A DNA stretch of 64,000 nt, from contig CM046000.1 in NCBI GenBank assembly GCA_025175895.1, positions 43,064,720 through 43,128,719 on the forward strand, written 5' to 3'. Below, piece by piece: positions 32,888 through 43,164 of the stretch (positions are counted from its first letter, which is position 1; each line of letters opens with the position of its first letter). The DNA comes from Wurfbainia villosa. Its lineage: Eukaryota > Streptophyta > Magnoliopsida > Zingiberales > Zingiberaceae. The position numbers and the translations under genes are program-made. The notes under the pieces are model-generated. The model saw only the letters and a list, made by a program, of their open reading frames with translations. It had not been told where the DNA came from and did no database searches.

Positions 32888-35077
32888 TGTTGGGTTTCCG
32901 GCACCGCGGCATGTGTGTGTTCGATCATGTTTCGTAAACATGAACACAGCGGAAGCAATAAAAATAATAAATACTCCTATTTATTACAACACACACAACA
33001 CACGCATGCATATTACAACAAGTGTAGACATAACCGTAAATTTAAATTTGCAATAAAAGAAAATTTATCTACGTTATACCTTCATTATGGCGTGTGGCGG
33101 GCGACATCAGCGGGCGATCCTGCTAGAAGCGTCTCTATCCGTATCCCGCCGAGTTCCTCGGGATGACCGCTAAGCCACGAGCTTCATCTTCGTGCGGGTT
33201 ACTAGCCTCGTGTTGAAGGCGGCGTGATCGAGATGATCACGATCCGAATCAGAATTCGGATACTGAAAATGGAGTCCTCAAAACTTCGCTTCTCGGAGAG
33301 GTATTCGTCAACGATTGGCCAGATCGCCGTCCTCCACCTCAGAGATTACGGAGAATCCCGATAAGTTATCCGCTGCCGGGCTCTAACCGTCGTCAAGCGG
33401 CGCTCCGGCGGAAGGAAAGAAGCTGTCGAAAACTGGACAGCTTGGTGGAAGTAGGCACCACGGCCAAAACAAAAGCCAAGTGCTTCACCTTTTCACCGAG
33501 GCCTAGGAAGATCACGAGGGTCGCCGGAGGGTTCACTGCCAAAGCTTGACGCCGACAAGGAGATGAAGGCGCACAACAAGCTGGGCGGCAGCCTAGGGTT
33601 GGCGCCGAGCAACTCCAAGGGTGGGCGGCAACTCAAAGGCTAGGGTTCTTGGATTAGGGCTTAATTATCCATTAAGCCCTCTTTTATAGAGAACTAATTC
33701 TCTTAATGGTTAATGGATCATATCCATAAAGCCCGTTAACCCGCTCCATTAAGATAAGTTAAAATAAACCAAACCATGATGGTTTATTTTAAGTTAAAAC
33801 GAACCGAACCAACTTTTGGTTCATTCGTTTAAAATAAACCAACCCCTTTGGTTTATTCTCATCCATTGGATTAGAACCAAACCATTTTGGTTCATCCATT
33901 ACGTCTTCATAAGACTCGGCCCATCCACGCTTCCATTGCGACTGAAACGATTTCATGCTCGATTTATGTTTGGTCCAACCAAACCTAGTTTCTCTCGGTC
34001 TGAGAATCCCATTCTCAAGCTCGTTTTAAATCCTTTGGATTACGCTCGTTGTGCGTGTGACCAAATAGGTTCTCGGTTTATGTTGGCCGTCTATAATTAA
34101 CCATTAATTATACAATGATCATGAGTGGCACCTAGTAGTACATCATGATCCCCAATTAACCGAAAAGATCAACGGTTGATCCAGAACTATTTCTGAAACC
34201 CTTCAGTAGCTCGAATGATTCGTGCCCCATTCCCTTCACTCATCTTATACCCACTTGGTTCAGGACATGGTCTATAGTGTCAGTCCCCACTAGGTTGACT
34301 ACGTCACACCTAGCCCAAATATCATTTCCTCGTCCTACGGATTCTAGTTACTCCACATGTATCGAAGAGTACCATACTCTAAACATGTAATGCTTTGGCC
34401 AAAGACTTTAGTAATAATCCGACGAGAGGCCATGGGTATACATCTCCTCGCAAGGAGTGGTGAATCCTTTATAGGCTATTCAAACACCTTCGATCACTTC
34501 GACTTATACCCAATCATCCCGGGTCCACATCTCCTTAGAGATGTTTGCTTAAGATGTCAAAGCATAAGTCTCCATGATCAAGATGACTTGAATACCGCAA
34601 GTCAAAGGAACCTCGCACTTAAGCCACAGTAAGAACTTCATTGACATATCTATATATGCAGAGAACCATATGAAGTCTTACGGCTGGTCACTCTAATGAA
34701 CTAGTTACCATAACTAGCATCGACGATTAACTCCGGACATCACTATGTCTCCAGCCAGTGAGAATCAGCTGCTTGGACACACCAAGGAGTATACCTCGTG
34801 CTAGTCTCGACAGAATTGATGGTGTCCAAATCCATCAATTCATCGACTAGGGATAATTCCGATACATCACAATTACACATGTAGAGATACTCACTAGTTG
34901 TGATCCAATCACAAATTCTCTCATGCTGTGAATCGTATCGTGGACATTCAGTAAATGAGTTTAAGATCCAATCAAATACATAAAACATGTATACTCAAAT
35001 AGTGAATCTTCATTTATCATATAAATGGTTCATACATATGGCGATTGCCTTAGGACATCTCTCATATATTACTAACA
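32888..35077 (-). mobile_element. 3' LTR of A
   Basis: Plus strand TGTTGGGTTTCCGG to ATTACTAACA. It aligns with 40260-42469. The part at about 33080-33560 differs by many 1-4 base losses and A-to-G/C-type changes, whereas the rest is almost identical. TATA on the minus strand is near 33681-33689. Confidence 0.92.
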
Positions 35078-35090
35078 GACTCCCACTTGG
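35078..35090 (-). promoter_or_regulatory. Polypurine tract of A
   Basis: Minus strand CCCAAGTGGGAGTC touches the LTR start TGTTAGTAAT. The same tract is at 48549-48560 in C and, with one change, at 16143-16155 in B. Confidence 0.75.
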
Positions 35091-35091
35091 G

Positions 35092-35535
35092 CTAATGCCA
35101 ATCGCTACGGTATCCAATACCATAAGCTCGAACATGACCCTCAAACTTATTTTGAGGTAATGCCTTAGTCAAGGGATCCGCTAAGTTCCTTTCAGTGGGA
35201 ATTTTCTCGATTTGTATTTCGTTCCTACTGATGATCTCTCTGATAAGATGATAGCGGCGAAGCACATGTTTGGATCGCTGATGAGACCTTGGCTCTTTCG
35301 CCTGTGCAATTGCTCCATTGTTGTCGCAATAGACCGGTATTGCTTCAACAATGGCCGGAATCACACCAAGTTCATGAACGAACTTTTTGATCCAAACCGC
35401 TTCCTTTGCTGCTTCCGAAGCTGCAATGTATTCTGCCTCAGTGGTAGAATCCGCTACAGTCTCTTGTTTGGAACTTTTCCAACTCACTGCGCCCCCATTC
35501 AAGGTGAACACGTATCCGCATCGAGACTGAATCAT
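35092..35535 (-). CDS. A RNase H domain, intact C-terminal frame
   Basis: 147 residues: GYVFTLNGGAVSWKSSKQ, then the TTEAEY block with catalytic Glu, the YCDNNGAI block with catalytic Asp (about residue 73), KHVLRRYHLIREI, and LADPLTKALPQNKF. It ends 14 bases before the LTR. It would digest RNA in the replication hybrid. It is frameshifted from the preceding RT near 35520. This copy shows the state from which B and C derive by a 74-nt loss (35289-35362). Confidence 0.9.
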   Translation of the reverse strand: MIQSRCGYVFTLNGGAVSWKSSKQETVADSTTEAEYIAASEAAKEAVWIKKFVHELGVIPAIVEAIPVYCDNNGAIAQAKEPRSHQRSKHVLRRYHLIREIISRNEIQIEKIPTERNLADPLTKALPQNKFEGHVRAYGIGYRSDWH

Positions 35536-36760
35536 CCTTGTCGTCTGGAAGCCGCATCCGTATACCGCGTATCACCATGTCCCCTTCTCCATATATTAGG
35601 AACACATCCTTAGTTCTTCTCAAGTACTTAAGGATCGCCTTAATACCGCCCAATGATCCATTCTCGATCGGATCGTATCCGCCGTGACACTCGTGAGCAT
35701 ACGATACATCGGGCCTCGTACATAACATAGCATACATGATAGATCCTATTGGATGCATAGGAATCTTACTCATGCAAATCCTCTCGCCTTCGGCGGACAC
35801 ATAGACTTGAAAGGTGTACCCCATGCCCGATGGGTAGGAAACCTTTCTTGGATTCCGACATGCTAAACCTCTTTAGCACTTGGTCTATCTATATGTAGAT
35901 GCGAAAGACCAAGCAACTGCTTCGATCTATCTCTATAGATCTTAATCCCGAGGATGTAGGTTGCTTCTCCTGTGTCTTTCATGGAGAATGTCTTGATAAC
36001 CAAACCTTCACTGATCGTAAGATTGAAACATCATTTCCTATAAGTAGTATGTCATCGACATACAATACTAGGAACACGATCGCACTCCCACTAACCTTCT
36101 TGTACACACAAGGTTCTCGATTTTGTGAGAAATCAAACTTTTTGATTGTCTCATCAAAACGGATATTCCAGCTCCTGGATGCTTGCTTCAATCCATAAAT
36201 GGACCGTCGCAATTTGCATACCTTGATTTTATCAACCGATGTGAAACCCTCAGGCTGTATCATATACACGCCCTCGAGCAGTTTCCATTAAGGAAAGCCG
36301 CTTTTCACATCCATCCGCCATATCTCATAATCATAATGAGCCGCTATGGCCAGAGCATCCGAATGGATTTAAGATAGCTACAAAGTAATAGGTTTCGCCA
36401 TAATCAACACCTTGTTTTTGACGATATCCTTTCGCCACCAATCTAGCCTTATAGGTAATCACATTACCATCCATGTCGGTTTTCTTCTTGAAAACCCACT
36501 TGCACCCTATAGGCTTTATCCTTCGTGGGTCAACCAAGTTCCAAACTTGGTTTTCATACATGGAATCCATTTCCGACTTCATGGCACCAAGCCACTTATC
36601 CCTTTCTAACTTGTCAAGACTTCTTCATCGTAGGCTCTCATCATCAATGAGTAACACGTCGCTCGATTCACTTACGAAATCCATATCTCTCGTGAATATT
36701 GCATGTTCTCAGATCTACGAAGATGTGGTGTTACAATAGGTCCAAATTGATTGCTCATCA
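35520..36760 (-). pseudogene. A reverse transcriptase, many small deletions
   Basis: The RT domain is recognisable in pieces: 36582-36331 (GCKWVFKKKTDMDG, KARLVAKGYRQ), 36269-35979 (VCKLRRSIYGLKQASRSW and YVDDILLIGND) and 35824-35438 (SKIPMHPIGSIMYAMLCTRP). Against C the segment has about a dozen short losses of 1-10 bases, so no continuous frame survives. The catalytic YVDD is present; the first-Asp block (QMDVKTAF) falls in a deleted and shifted part. Confidence 0.88.
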
Positions 36761-38806
36761 CTATGAGTTGCTACGCCAGGCTTCACTGTGCATCTCATTA
36801 ATGTCTATTTGAGTCTCTCGAGCCTCCTCAAGCTCGACGACACTCCCACTGCTTTCTTGCAAGAGAAACTCTTTCTCTAGAAACACAAGATGCCTCAAAC
36901 AAACACCTTTGTTCCACAGATGATAGAATTGGTAACCACTTGTTTCCTTAGGGTATCCAACAAATAGACATTTATCAGACTTAGCATCCAATTTGTCTGA
37001 TACAGTCCGCTTCACATAAGCAGGACAACCCCATATCTTCAAGTAAGATACTTGAGGTTTCTTACTATTCCATATCTCATATGGAGTAGTTGAGACTACC
37101 TTGGTAGGCATTACATTTAACAAGTAAACATATGCAAGTGCATAGCCCCAAAAGGACTTGGGAAGAGTTGCATGATTCATCATTGACTGACCATGTCCAA
37201 CAAGGTCCGATTCGCCTCTCGGATACACCATTATCTGTGGTGTATAGGGCGGAGTCCATTGAGACAATATGCCATTGTCTCTTAGATAATCAAGAAACTC
37301 TTGACTTAAGTATTCACCACCTCGATCCGATCGAAGTATTTTAATACTCTTGTCATGTTGTTTCTCTACTTCATTTCTGAATTCTTTGAACCTTTCAAAG
37401 GCTTCAGACTTGTGTTTCATCAAGAACACATACCCAAACCGTGAGTGATCTTCGGTGAAGGTAATGAAGTAGCTATAGCCTCCTAATGCTTGAGTTGACA
37501 TAGGTCCACATACATCAGTATGTATTAGACCTAGTAACTCTCCCACTCGTTCACCTTTTCCAGTAAAAGGTAACTTAGTCATCTTGCCTTTTAAGCATGA
37601 TTTGCATATATCGTATGAATCCAATTCAAACGATTCCAGAATTCCACATCGGTGTAATTCGGACATGCGTTTCTTGCTTATATGGCCAAGACGACAATGC
37701 CACATATAGGAGTCTATTTGATTATCCTTTCGAGCACGCGTGTTGCTCGCTTCGATATTGAAAATGTCACTGGATACATCCAACGTATAAATGCCATTAC
37801 TCAAGGTTCCAGTTCCATAAAGTACGCCATTTAAAGTTATATAACAACAATTGTTACTAAACATCAAATGGAAACCATTTCTATTTAAACAGGAAATAGA
37901 AACAATGTTATTTATTAGAGAAGGAACATAATAGCAATTGTCCAGTTCTAAGACTAGTCCACTAGGGAACTTCAGCAAATAAGTTCCGATGGCGACCGCA
38001 GCAACCTTTGCTCCATTGCCAACTCGCAAATTTGACTCCCCTCTGACAAGTCTTCTTCTATTCCTTAGCCCCTGTATGTCATTACATATATGTGAGCTAC
38101 ACCCAGTATCCAATACCCAAGTGTCCAAGGAAATAGAATGACAATCAATAACGAAGATACCTGAAGAGGATGGGGCATCAGATGCCTTCTTCTTCTTCAT
38201 GGACTCAAGATAAATCTTGCAGTTTCTTCGCCAGTGGCCTTCCTTGCCACAGTGATGGCAAGTGCCCTTTTGCGCTGGTTCCGCCTTCTTTGCCTTTTTG
38301 TTCTTTCCTTTCTTCTGTTCTTTTGCCTTCCTCTTAGAACCCTTCTTTGAGGAATCAACTAACAGAACCGCCTTCTCCTCATGCTTCACAGAAGGCTCCA
38401 CAGTCTTCAGCATATTGAGGAGCTCGGGAATGGTGGATTCCAATTTGTTCATCCGATAGTTCATCACAAATTGCGAGAAACTCTTGGGCAAACAATGCAG
38501 AATTAAGTCAATACTTAACTCATGATCCATCACAAAACCGAGGGTAGCTAGCCACTCGATGTACCCGTTCATCTTTAGCACAAACTGCACTACAGATGAA
38601 CCTTCTTGCATCTTCGTGGTGAAGAGGAGCCTAGAGACCTCGAACCTTTCAGATCTCGCTTGCTCATCGAACAACTCATGAAGATGGAAGACCATAGTAT
38701 TAGCATCCATATGCTCATGCTGCTTTTGCAGCTCAGGTACCATCGCCGCTAGCATGATGCAACTCGCCAGCTCAGAATCTGCCACATGCTTCTGATAGAC
38801 CAACAT
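36761..38806 (-). CDS. A polyprotein: Gag, protease, integrase
   Basis: 681 codons in one frame. Gag capsid (UBN2-type) residues 1-140, basic linker, zinc knuckle C183, C186, H191, C196 (CHHCGKEGHWRRNC), protease D233 (DTGCSSH), GAG-pre-integrase zinc region (MWHCRLGH, CKSCLKGK) and integrase with HTDVCGP and LRSDRGGEY Asp motifs. The third catalytic residue is lost: after PYTPQ a local double frameshift replaces the NGVSERRNR segment, then the frame is restored at MMNHATLPKSFWG. The C-terminus beyond about residue 630 is also shifted. The true Gag start is ATG 38970; a frameshift near 38830 separates the first 47 or so codons. Confidence 0.9.
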   Translation of the reverse strand: MLVYQKHVADSELASCIMLAAMVPELQKQHEHMDANTMVFHLHELFDEQARSERFEVSRLLFTTKMQEGSSVVQFVLKMNGYIEWLATLGFVMDHELSIDLILHCLPKSFSQFVMNYRMNKLESTIPELLNMLKTVEPSVKHEEKAVLLVDSSKKGSKRKAKEQKKGKNKKAKKAEPAQKGTCHHCGKEGHWRRNCKIYLESMKKKKASDAPSSSGIFVIDCHSISLDTWVLDTGCSSHICNDIQGLRNRRRLVRGESNLRVGNGAKVAAVAIGTYLLKFPSGLVLELDNCYYVPSLINNIVSISCLNRNGFHLMFSNNCCYITLNGVLYGTGTLSNGIYTLDVSSDIFNIEASNTRARKDNQIDSYMWHCRLGHISKKRMSELHRCGILESFELDSYDICKSCLKGKMTKLPFTGKGERVGELLGLIHTDVCGPMSTQALGGYSYFITFTEDHSRFGYVFLMKHKSEAFERFKEFRNEVEKQHDKSIKILRSDRGGEYLSQEFLDYLRDNGILSQWTPPYTPQIMVYPRGESDLVGHGQSMMNHATLPKSFWGYALAYVYLLNVMPTKVVSTTPYEIWNSKKPQVSYLKIWGCPAYVKRTVSDKLDAKSDKCLFVGYPKETSGYQFYHLWNKGVCLRHLVFLEKEFLLQESSGSVVELEEARETQIDINEMHSEAWRSNS

Positions 38807-38970
38807 TTGGTCTGGAGTTGCATCGTCCTTAGATGATCGGGAAGAGGCTCTTCAAGGACATATGCAAGCTTTTCCGCCTTGAGAACAATTCTCGAGTTTC
38901 TAAGCGATCCGAAGTTAGGCCCAGTCAGTTTGTTCGAATCCAAAATAGTGCGCAAATTCAAAGACGTCAT
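38807..38970 (-). pseudogene. A Gag N-terminal fragment
   Basis: ATG at 38970-38968 opens MTSLNLRTILDSNKLTGPNF, the standard start of this Gag type, then drops three residues against B (GS for LECL-like) and shifts frame near 38830 before the 681-codon frame. It is the N-terminal part of the same protein. Confidence 0.8.
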
Positions 38971-40244
38971 GATCAATTTATTGACCTAGAAATACAAAAC
39001 GAGCATATATGAGAAAGATGATTTTAAAATGCATCAATATACATTTATAAATCCCATTCATTTTTCGAATTTCAAAAACTCCAAAATCACTTCGGGAGAT
39101 CGTAGGTCCATCTCCGAATGGGCTGATATCCATCATAGTTATTAACAACCTTGGAGATAGTCCAACAAGCCATTCATAACTACGACGGTAGGTATCTTCT
39201 ATACCGATTGCATATCACGTATATGCAACTATCACAATGTGCTATCAACTAATTGAATGTTCACACATACATCGGGTTGTTAACACATTAACAAGTATGC
39301 ATCATATGCATAGCACCCAACTTCACCTCCCTTTACATCGACCTTGGAGAGAGTCCAACAAGCCGATGCTCCAGGTTAAAGCCAACCCATTAATCAGGAA
39401 ATAGTTTTAATATGGTTAGAGCGCATTCAACCAATTAGCCCAGCTTGGAGAGAGTCCAACAACCAAAGCTAACGATTGACCTCTGACTCTTACCATATTA
39501 GTATTAAACTATTCCATGGTTTGAACATATTCGGGTTCGAGCCGGGCTTGGAGAGAGTCCAACAACCCAAACAAGAAACGGAACTATGGTTCTAACCATA
39601 TTAATGGAAGGTGTAGGCTTTAATATTGTTTAAGGGTTTTTATGTCTCATCCTCTTTGCATGCAAATAACTATTATCTACATGGCATGGCATACATGACA
39701 TACATATACATGTCACGACACGCATGGCATAATGTTATGCATCTAATGCAATTACATGGCATACAATTATGCCATGTATATATTTCCTTATATGTCATAA
39801 CTATTTATGGAAATAAAATATGTTTAAGATTTGATTCTCCAAATCAAATCATAATTAAATTAGGAAACAAATTTCCAAATCTAATCACATATTTTATTCA
39901 TGGAATTATTTGATTAAGGAAAATCTATTTAGGAAACCAATTTCATAAATCATTAAAACTACTTATGGAAATAAAATATTTTAAGATTTGATTTCCCAAA
40001 TCAAATCATGATTAAATTAGGAAACAAATTTCCAGAATCTAATCAAATATTTTATTTATGGAAAATATCAATTTCCATAAATACTTCCAACTTTCCAAAA
40101 GTGGAAGATTTCCATAAATACTTCTAGACTTTCCAAAATTGAAAAATTTCCATAAATACTTCTAAATTTCCAAAATTAGAAAATTTCCAGAAATACATTA
40201 TGACTATCGCAAAACCATTTTACGATTATGTCGAAACACAACCT
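38971..40244 (-). other. A 5' untranslated leader with four small hairpins
   Basis: The 1.27 kb leader between PBS and Gag has no coding homology. Four copies of CTTGGAGAGAGTCCAACAA (plus strand) lie at 39149, 39342, 39443 and 39546; each holds the inverted repeat TTGGA-N5-TCCAA. The first has GAGAT in the loop. The half next to the PBS (39800-40200) is AT-rich with repeated TTTCCATAAATACTTC. B and C have the same leader. Confidence 0.8.
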
Positions 40245-40258
40245 GGGCTCTGATACCA
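40245..40258 (-). promoter_or_regulatory. Primer-binding site of A
   Basis: Minus strand TGGTATCAGAGCCC, one base from the LTR end. Confidence 0.92.
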
Positions 40259-40259
40259 C

Positions 40260-42469
40260 TGTTGGGTTTCCGGCACCACGGCATGTGTGTGTTCGATCAT
40301 GTTTCGTTAACATGAACACAGCGGAAGCAATAAAAATAATAAATACTCCTATTTATTACAACACACACAACACACGCATGCATATTACAACAAGTGTAGA
40401 CATAACCGTAAATTTAAATTTGCAATAAAAGGAAATTTATCTACGTTATACCTTTCCTATGACGTGTAGCGGGAACGACATCAACCGGAACGATCCTCGC
40501 TAGAATCGTCTCTATCCGTATCCACGCCGAGTTCCTCGGGATTACTTCGCTAAGCCACGAGCTTCGTCTTCGTACGGGTTACTAGCCTCGTGTTGAAGAC
40601 GACGTGATCGAGAGATGATCACGATCCGAATCCAAATTCGGATACAAAACGAGTCCTCAAAACTCGCTTCTCCGGAGAGGTATTCATCAACCGATTGACG
40701 AATCCTTCATCCTCCACCTCAGAGGATTACCGGAGATCGAATCCCCGGTAAGTTATCCACTGTCGGAGCTCTAACCGTCGTCCAAACGACGCTCCGACGA
40801 GAGGAGAAGAAGCTGTCCAGAAAACTAGACAGCTTGGTGGAGGAGTAGGCGCCGGCCAAAACAAGGAAGCCAAGTGCTCACCTTTTCACCGAGGCCTAGA
40901 AAGATCACCGGAGGGTCGCCGGAGGGTTCACCGGCTGAAGCTTGGATGCCGACAAGGAGATGAAGGCGGCACAACAAGCTGGGCGGCAGCCTAGGGTTGG
41001 CGCCGAGCAACTCCAAGGGTGGGCGGCAACTCAAAGGCTAGGGTTTTTGGATTAGGGCTTAATTATCCATTAAGCCCTCTTTTATAGAGAACTAATTCTC
41101 TTAATGGTTAATGGATCATATCCATAAAGCCCGTTAACCCGCTCCATTAAGATAAGTTAAAATAAACCAAACCATGATGGTTTATTTTAAGTTAAAACGA
41201 ACCGAACCAACTTTTGGTTCATTCGTTTAAAATAAACCAAACCCCTTTGGTTTATTCTCATCCATTGGATTAGAACCAAACCATTTTGGTTCATCCATTA
41301 TGTCTTCATAAGACACGGCCCATCCATGCTTCCATTGCGACTGAAACGATTTCATGCTCGCTTTATATTTGGTCCAACCAAACCTAGTTTCTCTTGGTCT
41401 GAGAATCCCATTCTCAAGCTCGTTTTAAATCCTTTGGATTACGCTCGTTGTGCGTGTGACCAAATAGGTTCTCGGTTTATGTTGGCCGTCTATAATTAAC
41501 CATTAATTATAGAATGATCATGAGTGGCACCTAGTAGTACATCATGATCCCCAATTAACCGAAAAGATCAACGGTTGATCCAGAACTATTTCTGAAACCC
41601 TTCAGTAGCTCGAATGATTCGTACCCCATTCCCTTCAATCATCTTATACCCACTTGGTTCAGGACATGGTCTATAGTGTCAGTCCCCACTAGGTTGACTA
41701 CGTCACACCTAGCCCAAGTATCATTTCCTTGTCCTACGGATTCTAGTTACTCCACATGTATCGAAGAGTACCATACTCTAAACATGTAATGCTTTGGCCA
41801 AAGACTTTAGTAACAATCCGACGAGAGGCCATGGGTATACATCTCCTCGCAAGGAGTGGTGAATCCTTTATAGGCTATTCAAACACCTTCGATCACTTCG
41901 ACTTATACCCAATCATCCCGGGTCCACATCTCCTTAGAGATGTTTGCTTAAGATGTCAAAGCATAAGTCTCCATGATCAAGATGACTTGAATACCGCAAG
42001 TCAAAGGAACCTCGCACTTAAGCCACAGTAAGAACTTCATTGACATATCCATATATGCAGAGAACCATATGAAGTCTTACGGCTGGTCACTCCAATGAAC
42101 TAGTTACCATAACTAGCATCCACGATTAACTCCGGACATCACTATGTCTCCAAAGGAGAATCACCGCTTGGATACACCAAGGAGTATACCTACTGCTAGT
42201 CTCGTAATTGATGGTGTCCAAATCCATCAATTCATCGACTAGGGATAATTCCGATACATCACAATTACACATGTAGAGATACTCACTAGTTGTGATCCAA
42301 TCACAAATTCTCTCATGCTGTGAATCGTATCGTGGACATGCAGTAAATGAGTTTAAGATCCAATCAAATACATAAAACATGTATACTCAAATAGTGAATC
42401 TTCATTTATCATATAAATGGTTCATACATAAGGCGATTGCCTTAGGACATCTCTCATATATTACTAACA
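40260..42469 (-). mobile_element. 5' LTR of A
   Basis: 2,210 bp, plus strand TGTTGGGTTTCCGG to TTACTAACA, followed by AAATG. TATA on the minus strand (plus CTTTTATAG, 41079-41087). It lacks the 33080-33560 type changes seen in the 3' LTR. Confidence 0.92.
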
Positions 42470-42474
42470 AAATG

Positions 42475-43159
42475 CTCGGTAGCCGACTAGGCAGTTAACT
42501 ACGAGCATTGGCAGTCGACTGACGATGTTGGCAGTCAACTACTAAGTGATCTGTTGGAACTTTTCCAGTATGGATCAAGCCGTTGTCTCACAACAACAAT
42601 GTTAGCAGTTGAACTGGGGGTTTTGGCAGTCGACTGCCAGGTGGAAATCCAGGTAGCATGGAAGGATAAAAGGAGCTCGAGGGGAAGGATTTTTGTAGCC
42701 ATTCTTGAGTGATTTCTTTGTCGTTTTTGGCGGGATTTGCTGCTGCAATTCAGACCTTCAAGGCTAGTCCAAGGCGATCAACAAGCAAGCATTCAAGTTC
42801 ACATTTGTAAAGGTTTTCCTTACTTGTATTTGTGTAGTTTACTTGTATTTGCTTGTATTTCATTCTTATTGTTGTAAGAACCATTGTAAGAGGTTTTCTC
42901 CACCTCTGGATTGTTTTGAGAAGGAGTTATTGATTAGTGGTTGTGTGTGCATCACTAGAGCTCACCCATGGAGTAGGAACCCTAAGGTTCTGTACCACAT
43001 TACATTGTCTTGTCGTGTGGTTGTACTTGTGTATTTATCTTCATTGTATATTTTGTATATTCTGTTGTGTATTAACATTATGTAGCAAGCACGAACGAAT
43101 TTTGATCAAACGACAACAACGCTATTCACCCCCCTCTAGCGGGCGCACAGGTCCTAACA
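42475..43159 (+). mobile_element. 3' LTR of E, part 3 (R/U5 end)
   Basis: Collinear with 18145-18812: palindromes at 42478-42640, GATAAAAG at 42665, CACCCCCCTCTAGCGG and the CCTAACA end. Followed by ATATA (43160-43164) and the resumed RT of B. Confidence 0.92.
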
Positions 43160-43164
43160 ATATA

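Larger units (their letters stand above)
32888..42469 (-). mobile_element. Copia element A
   Basis: 9.58 kb, LTRs 32888-35077 and 40260-42469 (about 2.2 kb), canonical PBS and polypurine tract, and gag to RNase H in copia order. The target duplication is AAACG (32883-32887) and AAATG (42470-42474), which differ by a C-to-T at a CpG. It sits in the 3' LTR of E. A keeps the Gag and RNase H segments that B and C have lost, but it has many small frameshifting deletions in pol. Confidence 0.92.
17277..43159 (+). mobile_element. Gag-only element E, full extent with nested insertions
   Basis: E is a plus-strand LTR element inserted into B's RT with a perfect ATATA duplication (17272-17276, 43160-43164). 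Its parts are 5' LTR 17277-18812, PBS, one gag-like gene (18880-20584), non-coding DNA 20585-22141 plus 30701-30951, a polypurine tract, and 3' LTR 30952-31389 + 32458-32887 + 42475-43159. The remaining DNA is E2, S2 and A, each with its own duplication. Once these are removed its internal region is about 3.6 kb with no protease, integrase or RT. This architecture corresponds to the plant group called TR-GAG. Confidence 0.88.

Noticed and set aside
33816..34100. A 94-codon open frame, antisense in the A/B/C LTRs, also seen at 47291-47575 and 54449-54772
   Set aside because: Its conservation follows from LTR identity; it is broken by one base in the A 5' LTR and altered in B. There are no recognisable domains.
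34357..34632. A 91-codon frame repeated at 41756-42031 and 55028-55303 (shorter at 47832 and 57816)
   Set aside because: LTR sequence in antisense; one-base differences between LTRs break it, so it is not under coding constraint.
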